In this document: positions 29,831 to 42,585 of the stretch, piece by piece
Position numbering within the stretch: the stretch's first letter is position 1
Layout of the letters: each line of letters starts with the position of its first letter
From: Symsagittifera roscoffensis
Taxonomy: Eukaryota > Xenacoelomorpha > Acoela > Convolutidae
NCBI RefSeq assembly: GCF_963678635.1
Contig: NC_087062.1
Coordinates: 57,358,287 to 57,422,286 of the forward strand
Direction of reading: 5' to 3'
DNA: 64,000 bases
Program-made: the position numbers and the translations under genes
Notes under the pieces: generated by a model
Databases searched by the model: none
The model's input: only the letters and a program-made list of their open reading frames with translations
Told to the model about the DNA's origin: nothing

Positions 29831-31131
29831 AAACATGAATAGCTTGTCTTTGGTATGATAAAAAATATTTCAATGAAAGGCCAGAAATTTTTTTGTTATT
29901 AAGGTTTTATTCCCAGGAAAACGCAAGCAGAATTTCGATAACTAACTTCAAATGAGTAGGAATAAGTTATAATTATTTTATTAAGTTAGGTTTAAACTAA
30001 GAATTATAAGCTATGAAAAATTAGAAGAAAAAAATATTTATTCGCTCAAAATCAGACTAAAAATGACAAACATCAAAATGTTTTTCTCGACACTGGGAAT
30101 TTTTTAAGAAATTTTCAAATTTCGTTCGATTTACGACTGAAAGCTATTTAATAAAATATATCACTTAGCCCATTCCAAAAACTATTTGTGGTACTTAATT
30201 TTCTGTGGAAACAAGAAAGAAAATTAAAGCACCCGAATACAAAGTTCCTCCCCATTTGGTCGGAACAAAAAAACGACAAATTTCATATATATGGGCATTA
30301 ACCTTGCACCTAAATATGTTGCAAATGATATAAGGATAGTCAGTGGCTGTGAAAGTAGCACAGAATGTTTATAACACTCATAAAAAAGTTTGTTTAATTT
30401 ATTTCAAATTAGTGTTGTTTATAGTGGGTGGTGTGATTTTCATTTTTTAAAAATTTTATTTTTTGTGCATAAAACTTTCAAGTTTTTGAAAACCTTTTCT
30501 GCCAAACAAGCGCTAAAAAAACATCAAAAAAAGATTTTTGAAGAATAAAATCAAATTTTGTGAGCCTAAAATTACATTAAAAAATGTGAAATTCCATTTA
30601 ACAAGCAGAACTCGATCGCATTTTTTACTCGAGTTTGAAACAAAGTCAAAAAATTTGTACCAATTTTTCTCGACACTGGGAGAACTTTTTGGAATTTTTT
30701 TAGGGCCGTTCGAATCACAACTGATTATGACATACCACTAACATCTCGCCGATGATAATTTGTAGCAGCTGATTGTGCGTCGAGAACAAAAAAAGAAAAG
30801 GAAAAAAAACAAAAAACACACCCAAATACAAACTTCCTCTCCATTTTCAAAGGTTGGAACAAAAGAGCTGAAATGTTTGTTACTTGTTGATTCTCCAAAA
30901 TTGTTTTTCAAATTGTGATTCATTAATCCGTTCTATGCTTTAGATTAGTCTATATAACAAACAACAATTACAAAGGAAGGTTTTTTGACATCAAGAGAGG
31001 TTTGAACAATTCTTACAGCAAGTTGGATACCATCTGAGAGTGTTTTAAGATGGAAGATCATATCGACTAGATCTTACATCCCGGTTGACCTCGCAGGGAT
31101 AGTCATCCCGGATTCAGCATTATACCATGAA
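29831..31131. repeat. R2 repeat fragments, otherwise non-coding
   Basis: Two reverse-oriented R2 fragments lie here, about 30170-30275 and 30690-30860. Read on the minus strand they start GTTCCGACC or GTTCCAACC and contain GGGAGGAACTTTGTATTCGG or variants. They match forward copies at 50540-50830 and 55860-56110. No gene was found between them. Confidence 0.6.
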
Positions 31132-31261
31132 TCAGTGCTGCAATTGCACTGGTCATGGATAAGTGGCCACTGATCAGAGCCTGAAACAGCGATGGTAATT
31201 TTAACTAAATTGCAGCACTGAGATAATCAAACACTAGCTCCAAAATTCATCGCTGTTTCAG
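31132..31261. repeat. Interleaved inverted repeats (A-B-A'-B')
   Basis: Arm A TCAGTGCTGCAATT (31132-31145) pairs perfectly with A' at 31208-31221. Arm B CTGAAACAGCGATG (31181-31194) pairs perfectly with B' at 31248-31261. The arms interleave, which is pseudoknot topology if transcribed. A related, non-paired copy of the B region follows at 31345-31390. Confidence 0.65.
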
Positions 31262-31442
31262 AGATGATTCAGCGCTAATTCAGAGCTGCCAGGTTCAGAG
31301 TTATTCAAGAGCTAGTTTTAAGGTTTATTTATATTTTTGACCCGATCAAGATTAAGTGGGTATTGATCAAGGTCTGAAACCGCGATAATGTTTCTCCTGT
31401 GTCTGCAAGTAAAAAAGACCGAATTTCACATCCTCATTTCCC

Positions 31443-31575
31443 GAATGACAGCAAATATGTGGTAGTAAATTACAACGAATGATAGCAAAAAAGTCGTAGC
31501 ATATGACAGCGAATGAAAGCAAAAAAGTGGTAACAATTGACAGCGAATGAAAGCGAATGGTATGGTAGCAAACAG
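31443..31575. repeat. Imperfect short tandem repeat
   Basis: Units of about 36 bases of the type GACAGCGAATGAAAGCAAAAA, GTGGTA with variants, three to four copies. The frame read through it on the minus strand is repeat-derived, not a gene. Confidence 0.6.
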
Positions 31576-31701
31576 AGATAAACTAAGTTTGAGATAAATG
31601 GGACCTTTCTTTGGGCTCTTTCTACAATTTGTGTTACTTGGATTTGCATTACACGTAAAGAACTCAGAATAAAGTGACTCCTTTTGAAACCAGTTTTTTA
31701 A

Positions 31702-31725
31702 ACAGGGCATACGAGCAGTCTTGTT
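31702..31725 (+). mobile_element. R1 right-end fragment
   Basis: Only the last bases of R1 are present: CAGGGC, then ATACGAGCAGTCTTGTT. It is either a severely truncated copy or a sequence reused by recombination. Confidence 0.55.
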
Positions 31726-32739
31726 CAGGTTTTTATAATTACCCTGTAGCGTTAAGATAAAGATTGTTTTTAGATTTTGATGAAGGGAAAATTTTCATTG
31801 CTCTAAAAAAAAATAGCTGGCTGCTCTTCGATAGCAGCCTAGAAACAGGTTAACTAAAATAACTGTTGAAAAAAAAACTAACTTTCTTTTAGAAAAGGTC
31901 TGTCTTAATATCACGTTTTTTTCTGTAAGAGAACGACAAAACTGCTTCATAATTTTGGCTTCGAATTTTTCAGAAAATTAGAAAATTCAGACCAGTTTTT
32001 CTCGATTTTGCATTTTTGAAAAAAGTATGAATCGAAGCGTCTTGAAATTTAAACTCAAACAATGTCGTTTTGTTATTATTTGTGGTACTTGATTTCGACT
32101 AATTTTATGCCATTTTTCCATACAATATCAAATTTTTTCAAAACATAAAAAACTTGCAAGTCATATCAAATCCTTAAATCTTTCGATACCATTTTTAAAG
32201 CGATTCAAAAAGTGGAGAATTTCTATAAAATGTTTGCAAGAAAGTATGTCGTACAGATAGATTTTAAAGCTTGCTTGAAGTATAATCGTTATATTATTAC
32301 CATCTACCAAGAAATGCATTGGATTGCTTGACTTCTTCTAATTGACTCCGATGAGACATGAATAATTTTAGGTGATAAATATTATCTATGTATGCGAATT
32401 AGAATTAACACGCTTAGATGTACGAACAATAAATCCCAAGTGTTATTAGTAACGCAGATCAAATTTAGTTATATATTTTTATTTTCGAGGCTTTTATCAT
32501 AAAAAAAGTTATGCCTTGAAACGCTTTTACTCTAACAACTAAAACTAAACTAACAACCATTATCAAATCCGAATGTAAATAAGTTGCTTTTTGTTTCATT
32601 TTAATGACACAGGCGTTAGAATCAGTTTCAAATAACACCTGTTATTAAAGCGTTAACAAAAATGTTCTCAAATTTAACACCCACATTCTAAAATGAGAAC
32701 TAAAAAAGTTCTCGAATCTATTTAGTTTGTTTCATCATG
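31726..32739. other. No gene seen
   Basis: AT-rich, homopolymer-rich DNA with no sustained frame, no exon-like GC rise and no clear repeat, apart from a short R2-like stretch around 32075-32130 (TTGTGGTACTTGATTT). Confidence 0.4.
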
Positions 32740-33240
32740 ACAAGACTGCTCGTATATCAAGGCAAAGTCCTGAACGTTCTGACTGCACTTAAGGCCAATT
32801 GAAAAGTTTTTGCTTGATTAATTGACAAAAAAATGAGAAAAAAAAAAGATTTTTTTTTGTATCATTTTTTCTTCAGTTTATCCCCAAACGCTAAGTAAAA
32901 TACTAAGGGTGTATTTAGCGTCTCGTATTGTGATAATATAACTTAAATGCTGGCCTCGATTCAATTTGGAACGCATTAGTTTGCTTCTTACGCGTGTTGT
33001 AAGTACGCAAAATATTGCACTTTAATTATCCCAAATTGGCTAGCTTAACAATTTTGAAACGCCCGTAATTTTATGGAAAAATCACAGGTAAAATATTTTT
33101 TCAAATTTAAGTTTAAGATAGCAAAATCTCAGTTGGCATTAAAAAAATTCGTCAAAAACGCTTAGTGAACAAGTCGAAAAATGACTGAATGAAAAAACCA
33201 CAACAAGCAAAAATTTTCCGCACTTCGAAAGTGGGAACAA
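32740..33240 (-). mobile_element. R1 copy 5, reverse, diverged
   Basis: It starts CAAGACTGCTCGTATATCA, then a degenerate form of the terminal hairpin (AGGCAAAGTCCTG), and ends TTCGAAAGTGGGAACAA. The internal landmarks are eroded (CCCAAATTGGCTAGC). Confidence 0.7.
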
Positions 33241-34288
33241 AAAAATATCAAAATGACTAGCCTCAGTTCACTTTGAAATGTTTTTATCCGCCGCTAATGC
33301 GTGTTATAAGAACGCAATATATCGCCCGTTGTTTTCCCTTAGCACCAAAAATATCAATTATTGAACCTCACAAACTTAGCAAAATTCTTAACAAGTAAAC
33401 ATTGCTAGAGCTCGCGAAAACGAAATGTTTCAGATCCCATTTCTGTCAAACTTGGCTCAAAAGATGAAGAATTACTGCAAAAGATTAATCCCGAGATAAA
33501 TTTTTGAACAACAAAACTGTCCTAATGAAATACAAAAGGTTTCAGTAAAGCAAAAGTGTGTTTAACTTACGGCACTTGAAAAAATCCAATGAATGAATAA
33601 ACTGACATCTCTGAACGAAGATTCGAATTCCAAAAAAGGAGTCACTTGATTTTGAGCCTTTTATGTGCAACGCAAACCGAGGTGCTACAAATGGCAGAGC
33701 CAGTCGCTAGATGGGTCCCATTAATTTTTCAGTTGCGAATCGATTGCCATATAGAAGTGTTCAAAGTATTACTAAAATTGTGTTACTGAAAGTATTACCA
33801 AACATTATTACAAAAGTATTACTAATTCATTACCAAATAATTCCAATACTAAAATTATGTCTTTTTGACCAATTTAGAGCAAAGCATGAATGACTTGGAA
33901 AACCCTTTCAATTATTTTGCAGATTTAGAGAAACTTTTATTTAGTTAATCACTATTGCAATACCAGTATAAAGCTCTTTCAGAAAAATAGTTTAATTCAG
34001 TTCATACTAGATGAACACCAATCAAAACAGTAACGCAATTTTGTCCTTTTGTGACTGAAAATCGTCATGTTAAAGGAGAATTTTTTAAGAGAATGATGTA
34101 AAAAAAAAACTGTTTTTCTCAACAAATTCTCAATAAATTTGTTTTTCTCAACAGTTTTTTGGGCTACTATACTTTCTAAGCCTAATAAATAGCAACCAGC
34201 TATTCTTGTTAATTGGATAAAACTGTTACCATTTAGTAAAATCTTAAGAAATATTTCAACGATAAACAGTAATTGTATAAACCTAAGC
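33241..34288. other. No gene seen
   Basis: AT-rich DNA with short repeats only: TTACTAAAATTG-type phrases recur around 33765-33860, and TTTTTCTCAACA recurs at 34112 and 34143. No coding frame. Confidence 0.4.
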
Positions 34289-34717
34289 GAGACTGCTCGT
34301 ATATTAGGGCGAAGCCCTGAATGTTCCGACTACACTTTAATTCCATGGATGCAAAAGTTTTTTTTTAATCAACCTTGATGAAATAACCGAAAAAAACGTT
34401 CTTCAACTTATCCTTTAAATATTAATGCAAACAATCAAGGGTCGTTTTAGTTTCTTTTTTATTTAATTTCATTAAATTTGGAACCCGCGTAAAACGCGTA
34501 TTATAAGAAAGCAATATATCGTGCGTTAATTATACCAAATTGGCAAAGTCCGCAGTTTTCAAGCCTCAGTAACTATACTGAAATTGACCACAGGAGAGCT
34601 TTTTTTTTCAGCTCTCGACCACAACAACGATACTATCTGTCAAAAACTCTGAAGTAAAAATTGACAAAAAAACTGCTCAAAACAAAATATCTGCTTTTTT
34701 GTCGGAAGTCTGAACAG
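34289..34717 (-). mobile_element. R1 copy 6, reverse, shortened
   Basis: It starts CGAGACTGCTCGTATATTAG with an intact terminal hairpin (AGGGCGAAGCCCT) and GTTCCGACTACAC, and ends near GTCGGAAGTCTGAACAG. About 100 bases are missing relative to copy 1. Confidence 0.7.
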
Positions 34718-35945
34718 AAAAGTCTTTGAGTTAAACCTAGTCTCTTCGTTTTAGTTTTTCAGTCTCGTTCACAACCCAACCGAGACTTCCTAGTCCTGGC
34801 AATGATTAAAATCTGGTCACTTATTTTATTCCGAATATACTGTTTTGCTTTATTTTTTTCAAAATCATGATCATAAAACTCAAGAAAACTCCCTCAAAAC
34901 TCAAGAAAACAGGGGTAAAATAAGAAATCTGAAAATGACTTTATGAAAACATATAATTTTTTTCGCTTTCATTTTCGCCAAAAAATTCGGGGATCCTAAA
35001 ATTTTTTATTTCTTGCACAGGAGCGTGATATACTTGTTTTAAAACAATTTGCTCAAAATTATTTTCATAAGATTTACGATAAAAATCAATGACAAAAGTT
35101 TTGATGGTAAATCTGGTATTCATGATATTATAAGTACTCAGGTGCTATTAATTTACCAATAGATATTAATATGCTTTATCTACCTTTGTATGTAAATTTC
35201 ACCCCAACAAGAAACTTTTACATAAGTGTCATCTGCCTTTTCATTCATATAACCGTAAAATTTTCATTCATAGTTTGATCTAAAAGATCACCCGAAGCAT
35301 TGACAGCTAATTATTATACTGATAAACATCAAGGTCACCTCTAAAGACTGAAACTTCATAATCTGATCTCAATTAAAACAGGGCAAATCTGTCAACTTTG
35401 TAACTCGACCGACATACAAACTCTTTGCCATATAATGTGATTCTAACGTCTTTTTCTTCTTTGTTGGAGACGATATAAACTGTCTCTGCTTATCAGTGTG
35501 TCGTTGGTGGTTCTTCTCTCTTCAGCAAATAGCCAAATCACAGTTGACTCGGAAGACGCTGCATTAAATTGTGACTTGAATCCTTGCATGTCTTGATTTC
35601 ACTCATCATCATATATTGAATCGCGAGAAAACATTCAATAAATCAAATTCTGTTATAACTTCGAGGCTCCATCTGTATGTGATATATACATGCTTTTCTT
35701 GCGTTATTTGTGACAAAAACGTTGAAACCTTAAACTCCCTACTTTGGCTAGTAAAAAATAAGCTTAATCCATCACCTGTTCAATTCATTTATTTCGAAGA
35801 TCAATTAATTGGGCCCTTTCTGCGGGAAAAGAATCCGTCGGCTGTTTTTCTGAGAAAAAAAAACAATCCCTCGGAGAAAAGGCGTTTTGTCGAAAAGAGT
35901 TCTGAAAGCTTGAAAGGAAAGATCGAAAACCACTTCCACATTTCT
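34718..35945. other. No gene seen upstream of the candidate first exon
   Basis: AT-rich up to about 35450. A pyrimidine-rich, slightly GC-richer stretch then leads to the candidate exon at 35946 (35800-35940 includes ATTGGGCCCTTTCTGCGGG), which may be 5' untranslated or promoter sequence. Confidence 0.4.
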
Positions 35946-36083
35946 ATGGAGACCAATTACCAGGCTATTTCGCACAGTTCCCCTGAAGAAGATAAAAAGA
36001 AAATAGGAACACGGAGCGCTTCAGGAAAGATTACAAAGACATCTCGGAACGATGTCAACAAGTCATCCCAGATTTCGCAGAAG
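35946..36083 (+). CDS. Candidate first coding exon (46 codons)
   Basis: ATG at 35946 (context TTTCTATGG, with G at +4) opens a GC-richer, hydrophilic 46-codon segment (METNYQAISHSSPEEDKKK, then Ser/Thr/Lys-rich). It ends at a good donor, CAGAAG|GTTAGT, with the intron starting at 36084 in phase 0. The reading frame also extends upstream to 35616, but those codons lack coding character. The next + strand exon candidate, at 47263-47398, begins in phase 0, so the two could be joined. No domain is recognised; it looks like a cytosolic disordered N-terminus. Confidence 0.4.
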
Positions 36084-39000
36084 GTTAGTTTTCAAAATAA
36101 GCTCCAAAATTGGCAGACTGGGTAAAGACTGTTTTATGATTGACTATCGAAGTCGAGAAAAGACTTCATGTTGAACTGAGTCAGTCCCGATTTTGGTATC
36201 AAAATCGAAACAAAGGTCGAGCACAGTCGGAACCCAAATCGAGCGATGACATACGTGCCCAATTAAAATAAAAAAATAATGATAGAGAAACGCATTTTTG
36301 CTTACAAGTTTTTGCAAACTTTAAATACTTTTTAAATCGAGCAACAAATTCATGCCCAAAAAATGATATTGCATTGAGTCATTACGTATTCAAAACTTCC
36401 ATCATTTTACGATGGTAATTTTAGGCTAACTAAACGGCAACTTTGTTACTGAGCATTCTGAGCCAATAAATTAATTTTCGACGTTACTTGACAATTATCG
36501 ACTTTATTATATTTTTGACGAGAAACAGGTGTAAATTTTCTCGAGGGGGTGAGGCAAAGAGGGTAGAAAATTGAAAGAACCATCAAAAACTTGTTGATGA
36601 TTTTTTGGTCGAACTAAAAGATTTTCCAAACTCACCTAAAATTCCAGTAGAACCTGTTTTGGCAATAAATTGTACAAGTTAATTTGTCATTTATTAGATG
36701 ATTACTTTTTGAAACAAAAATGCAAACAATGTTGTAATGGTTGGACAAAAATTGATATCGTCAAAAATAACCAAAAGCGATATTTTAAGGATGGATGACG
36801 GGTGGGTGTGCCCAATTGTGGAGTGAAGTGGGCCTTCTAGGAACTTTAAATATGCTGTGAGTTTAACCTAAAGCAAAACCACCCGCACTCAATAAAAAAA
36901 ATTGTTTTTGGTCAAATTACAATTATAATTGTTTTCGAATAAATATTTATTTATTTAAAAGAGCCAAACGTAGAATTTCAAACAAATAATAACACCATTC
37001 TTCAAAAAACTAAAATAGATTAAAATCAAATAATATCGGTTGAATTTTTTCTAAAAAATCTTATAAAATTGATTAAAATAGACTACAATATCTTAATTAT
37101 AGATAATAATTTATATTGAAATAAATATGAATTTTATATAATAATTTTAAACTAAATATTAAATTGATAAAAATAAAAGCATAATTATAATCAATTAAGA
37201 GATATAATTGTATTTTGATAAATTTTTGACAAAATATCTTTTAATTGATTATAATTATGCTGTCAATGAGGAAATATTTTAACTTGATATGTCTTAATGC
37301 ATTTCAGTACATCTGAATACAAAACTTTTACACGAAACAAAAACTTCATAGAGATTTTTTAATATTACCTGAAAAATTCACGCGGTAGGTGAAAACTACT
37401 CAGCCCTACTCATCATCACACCAAATCAATTTGGTGGCTATAAACATGTGCATCATGAAGAAATTTCAATTAATATTTTTAATAATTCATATTACGAAGA
37501 ATATGAATATAAACATGTGCATCACGAAGAAATTTCAATTATTATTTTTAATATTTAATATAACGAAGAAATTTCATTTAATATTTTTAAGATGATTTGA
37601 AAACGCTATTCGAGTTTTTCAAAAAATTAAACTACTCAACATTTATGAAGCGCAAAAATTATAAGCAACATAGATGCAAAAACCTAGTTCAAATAAATAT
37701 TATTGAAGAAAAAACAGATCATAATCAGTGGTAAAAACCCCAATTGTGTAAAAATGGGACGTTCCGTAGAACGCGCCGATCTCGGACACATTGACTCGGT
37801 CTGCAAAATCTGAAAGCAGCAAAATTTAGCTCTGCTGTCTGAAAATACTCGAGTTCGGTTGCGCATAAACACACAACCTCGACTCGGGCGTTGTTCCTTT
37901 TACATATCAATTTTTTTGGTGGAGCTAATCTTTAAACCTCATAAACAGTTGACAGCACTCGCCAATTTTTTAATAACCCCTTACAAGGTGAAGACAGAAA
38001 CTGGTTTCATTTATGCTGAATATAAATTCAACAAAAATTACGGCTGCAAAATGTTTTAAAGCTAACTCAATTTTTTTGGCTTTATTGTTATTTCTTGTAA
38101 TTAAAATTAACATAATTAAATTTAAAAAATAAAACTATTTTGCAGTTTTTCTATCAGGTTAAAACTAGAGTATAAATATCAAAGAATCTTAAAAAAAATT
38201 GAATTATTCAAAAAATTTTTTTAAAAATTTAACAAGAACTTTAAGGCTGTTTAGCCTTCTTAAATTTTCTTTAACAATTTTTGCGTCAATGCACATAACA
38301 AAAACCTGAAGGGCACTACACTATGTTTGAAAATAATGAATAGTAAAATGAAATTCTGTCATGAATTTTCTAAGTGTAGGTTATCCTATAAAAAAAAAAC
38401 ATTTTACGCGTTGTTGAAAAAAATCAAGCATTGGTATTTTTTGTGTTTTTGTTTGGTTTGTTATTTTTCCTAGCTGAGAAAAGAACAAAAAAATAATTAA
38501 CATCGTAATAGAAATAAAAAAAAAACTCAAGCTGCGTGCCGTCGTATGAAATCATAATTGAAATCATAAAAAAGTCAGAATTCTTAGATTTTTTTAGGCG
38601 GACTTGCTTGGTTCATTTATCCGACTAATGGTCATTGTGATCTTTGGCCAAACCAGTAAATTTAAAGTCCAGCCAATGTCAAAAATTACCTCAAGAATGA
38701 AAAACGTTTCCAAAATCTGATGAAACATCATGTTCCAAAACTAAAGATATCTTAGGACAATTATTTGATTTTCTTTTGAAAAATCACGATGTCTCAAATG
38801 TTTTACAAAAATTCAAATCAGAAAAGAATCCTATTCAAAAAAATCAAATTATCAAGTTTTTTTTCGATATAATTTTTGTCAATTTTTTTCGTCAAAACGA
38901 AAGAACGAGGTAATTTTGCAAAAACTTGTTATGATTGAATGTTTTTTCAGAAAAAATTCATGTAACGGATTATTTAAACAGTTTCCTCAATTTTGCCAAG

Positions 39001-39257
39001 TTTTGGACTGATCAATCTTAAACTAAAAAAAATTGTAATATTGGACATTGAGATTAAATATTTATGAAAAAATGCACAATTTGAAGTTGATTGACTTTTT
39101 CTAAATAAAATTTTTCCTGAAAAAAACACTATGAATTACTGGATTCAAAACATTTAAAATTGACTTTGTTTTTTAGATGTACTACAAATAATTAAACTAA
39201 ATTTTACTTTCTTTATTCTGGTGAGTTTTTGACAAAATTTTAGATACAGATTAGTAA
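36084..39257. other. Long AT-rich stretch, no gene seen
   Basis: Very AT-rich, especially 36890-37320, with short duplicated phrases (AACATGTGCATCA.GAAGAAATTTCAATTA occurs twice at about 37443-37545). A short GC-richer stretch at 37740-37910 contains a minus-strand frame with several Cys (MICKRNNARVEVVCLCATE) but no convincing splice boundaries. Confidence 0.4.
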
Positions 39258-40045
39258 CAAGGCTGCTCGTATCAGGGCGAAGCTTTGAATGTTCCGACTG
39301 CCTTTTCAGGTCTATGGAGCAGTAATAGCATGGAAAATTTAAAAGTAATAAATTGAAATTAAACTTTTTTAAAAAAAGTTTGAGATTTTTTGTGAAAACA
39401 TCCCCACACACGCCATATTAAGAACAAAGTGATGAATTTTGCTCCTATTTACAATTCAATTATGGCATATAATTTTCCTTGAACCAATTTAAACGTTTTC
39501 TAAGACGGATTAAATCTCCTCTTACGCGTTAATAAGCGAAATATATCGCGCGTTAATCGTCCCAAATTAGCCAAAATGGCAATTTTTAAACCCCCATAAC
39601 TCTACAAAAAATGACCAAACTTGAAATATCTTTTCATATTTAAGCTCAGGGTAACAATAGCTTTCGAATGATGTAAAAAAACGCCATATAAAGTAGAAAA
39701 GAATAGATTTCGCTCGTTGTAACAAATCAATTATGGCAAACAAGCTTTCTTTCAACCAATTTGGAACGGTTGCTAAATCTCCGCTTACGCGTTAATCGTG
39801 CAAAATATATCGCGCGTTAATTGTCCCAAATTGGCCAAAATGGCAGTATTTAAACTCCATAACTTTACGAAAAATGATCATAGGTGAAATATCTTTTCAA
39901 ATTTAAGCTCAAGACAAAAATACCTTTTGAATGATATAAAAAAATTCCGTCAAAAATGGCTGGTTAAAAAGTCGAAATTTGGCTGATGAAAAAAAAACCC
40001 GCCCGAGCACAAATATTCCGCAAATTTTGTTACAAAATTCGGATC
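39258..40045 (-). mobile_element. R1 copy 7, reverse, with internal partial duplication
   Basis: It starts CAAGGCTGCTCGTATCAGGG. The segment with TATATCGCGCGTTAAT, CCCAAATT(A/G)GCC and AAAATGGCA occurs twice (about 39540-39615 and 39805-39880), so the copy is about 250 bases longer than standard. The left end is degraded near 40045. Confidence 0.75.
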
Positions 40046-40303
40046 AATATGTGATAAGCAATGTTCGGAATTACAAAAAGTATTCAACTGCAATCTTTTG
40101 ATGTAAATATTTTGCACGTATTACCCAAAAGGACATAAATGCGCAGTGTACGCAGCGATTCATTACCGCTCAAAAATTTTTTCAGTGTAATTCGACACAA
40201 CCTAATATGATTGATAAAAATGGTAGCAAATTGGGCACAAAAATATACGTATATATATAAATATGCCATTTCGAAAAGTTTCAACAAATCAATTTCTTTA
40301 ACA

Positions 40304-40474
40304 TGTGGTACGGTGTAGTACTGTTGCCACAATAACCTTGGAGAATAAGTGGTATTGATATTCTGTTATGTATTGTTAGTATTATTCAAGGCCATTCATG
40401 CTGGCCGAACGCAACAGTCATTTGGACTTTTGCAATCTGAAGAGAGATATGAAAAGATAAACATAATCTCTAAA
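40304..40474 (+). repeat. 5' LTR of the gypsy-like element
   Basis: Begins TGTGGTACGG. It is followed by a second copy of its last 29 bases (AGAGAGATATGAAAAGATAA type; units about 40441-40470 and 40474-40503), so the LTR/leader junction carries a short tandem duplication. Confidence 0.8.
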
Positions 40475-40539
40475 GAGAGATATGAAAAGATAAACATAAT
40501 CTGAAAAATACGAAGTTCACTCCACGGGAAAATCTAAAT

Positions 40540-41860
40540 TTGACTGCTCAATTTGTGGACTACAATAAACAGCCAATTAATATACTGGGCGCAATCACTA
40601 CAACCATCCGTTCGGCAGGGTGGGAAGTAGTGAGAGCATCGCTGTTGATCACAGAAAGACGCACGAGATGTATATTGGGGCTGGATTTACAGAGCAAAGT
40701 GGGGATTCACAAAACACAGAAGTTGGCACCCAAAGAAAAGACGAGGTTTGATGTATTGCTGTGCGAACAGTCAGAAGGTTGGAAAAATAAATTTTATAAT
40801 AAATTTAAAGACCTTTTTGATCGTCAGGGGTGTTCGAAGAATCATGTTGTCAGTACAAAGTTCAAGTATCCACTTTGTCCCTTACAAGAAAAAAGGGAGG
40901 CGAATTCCAATACACATACAGGAGAAAGTGTATGAGGAAATGAAAAAACTGTTAAAAGAAGGGCATATAAAAGGTCTGGACAAATGTACTAGTGATTGTT
41001 TTATAGCGCCTATTGTAAAAACAGTAAAAAAAGATGATTCCATAAAATTGGCACTAGATGCAAAACCCATAAACAGACAGTTATTCAAAAATAAATATCG
41101 GTTGCCTAATGTTGATGAATTACTGGATGGAGTCAGCCAAATAGTTACAGCAAATACAAACGGCACGCTGTATTTCTCAGTACTAGACTTGAAATACGCG
41201 TAAAGTCAACTCAAACTGACTGCAGAGACAGCTAAACAATGTAATTTTAACATCATAGGAGGACAAGCTACTGGAACATACAGATTCCTGACCGGATTCT
41301 ATGGCCTGGCAGACATGCCGGCGGAGTTCCGAAAGCTTTTGGATAGAACTTTAAATCATGCTGAAAATACATTCTGTTTTCTGGATGATCTACTCATTGT
41401 GTCTAAGGGAAGTGCAAAAGAACATGAAAAACTGATTATGAACGTACTGGAAAAGTTAGACAAAAAAAACTTGGCGCTAAAATTATTGAATTGTGAATTC
41501 TTTCAGAATGAGGTAAATTGGCTGGGTCATAAGTTATCGCTTGACGGTATTTCACCAAAAATAACACAAACGGAAGAGATATTGAAGCTTAGTCCGCCAA
41601 CTTCTTTGAAACAACTCAGGTCATTTCTGGGTAGCATAAATCATCTAGCTAAATTCATACCCAACGCGGCTAATCTGACTGATAAACTGAGACCTCTCCT
41701 GCGAGAAGAAAATGAGAAGAAAAAACTCAAAAGCGTGAAAATTCAGGCTAAAAAATTCGAATGGGAGGAAAAACATTCGGAGATTCTCGAATCGATAAAA
41801 ACAGCGGTTGCGAACATAACCAACATTCACAATACGATCCTAAGTTGGCTACTAGGGTAA
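40540..41860 (+). pseudogene. pol: Protease end and reverse transcriptase fragments
   Basis: 40540-40935 encodes a protease-end sequence (RCILGLDLQSKVGI, the second retropepsin motif) and the start of the RT linker. A frame change near 40860-40900 leads to the RT fingers (RRIPIHIQEKVYEEMKKLL, then DSIKLALDAKPINR). TAA at 41201-41203 interrupts the palm right after LDLKYA. RT continues in phase with GGQATGTYRFLTGFYGLADM and the active site FLDD in CFLDDLLIVS, then VNWLGHKLS and LKQLRSFLGSINHLAKF, to TAA at 41858-41860. All motifs are recognisable; the copy is non-functional because of the shift and stop. Confidence 0.85.
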
Positions 41861-42501
41861 AATGTGACGCCAGCCACAGTGGGCTAGGTGCAACGTTGGA
41901 ACAACAAAAAGTGGAGGGGGAGTGGATACCGATCGCATTTGCGTCGAGATATTTAAACACACGAGAAAAAAAATACTCCACTAATGAGAAGGAACTGCTA
42001 GCAGTAGTATGGTCGGTTGACCGATTTAAACACTATTTGCTAGGAAAAGAATTCGTGATAGCCACAGACCATAAAGCACTTGTTTCTACTCTGGTTGAAA
42101 ATAAGTCAAATGAAACCTACCAATCTAGGTTAACCAGATGGGTAGACAGACTATTACCCTATCAATTTAAGGTTATTCATATACCAGGGAAAGATATGGG
42201 AATAGTAGAGTATTTGTCTAGAGACCTGAAGGGTGAACCGTGGCCGGAATCAGTATTGGATGAAAAATTTGTAGTCACATCGATCGAATGCTTTCATAAA
42301 GCTCTCGACTGTTTACACAGTCGACTGAGTGATCACGATAGACTCGACCGGAACGAAAACGTTCTAGAATATTCTAGAATTGATCAAAATGTATCAAATC
42401 AGAGTATTTCATCCAACAGTTGCTATGGCAACCGAAACGGTTTAAAATGGACAAGGCACGACCGGAACGAAAGAAAAACGGTTTCGCGTTCGTTGCAATG
42501 A
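41850..42501 (+). pseudogene. pol: RNase H fragment
   Basis: In a -1 frame to RT, this reads VKCDASHSGLGATLEQQK (first Asp), YSTNEKELLAVVW (Glu) and VIATDHKALV (Asp), then the typical end HIPGKDMGIVEYLSRDL. The catalytic residues are present. The last part (42201-42402) is duplicated at 43976-44177. The tail after 42402 has no known domain. Confidence 0.85.
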
Positions 42502-42585
42502 GAAATTGGCGAAAAATCAAAATTCAACTCAGAAATCAGTTTATCTCAAAATTGTCAGCGAATACAGTCGGTTGAATCACTTAAA

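Noticed and set aside
31426..31710. 94-codon minus-strand frame
   Set aside because: It runs through a short tandem repeat and homopolymers. The peptide is repeat-derived.
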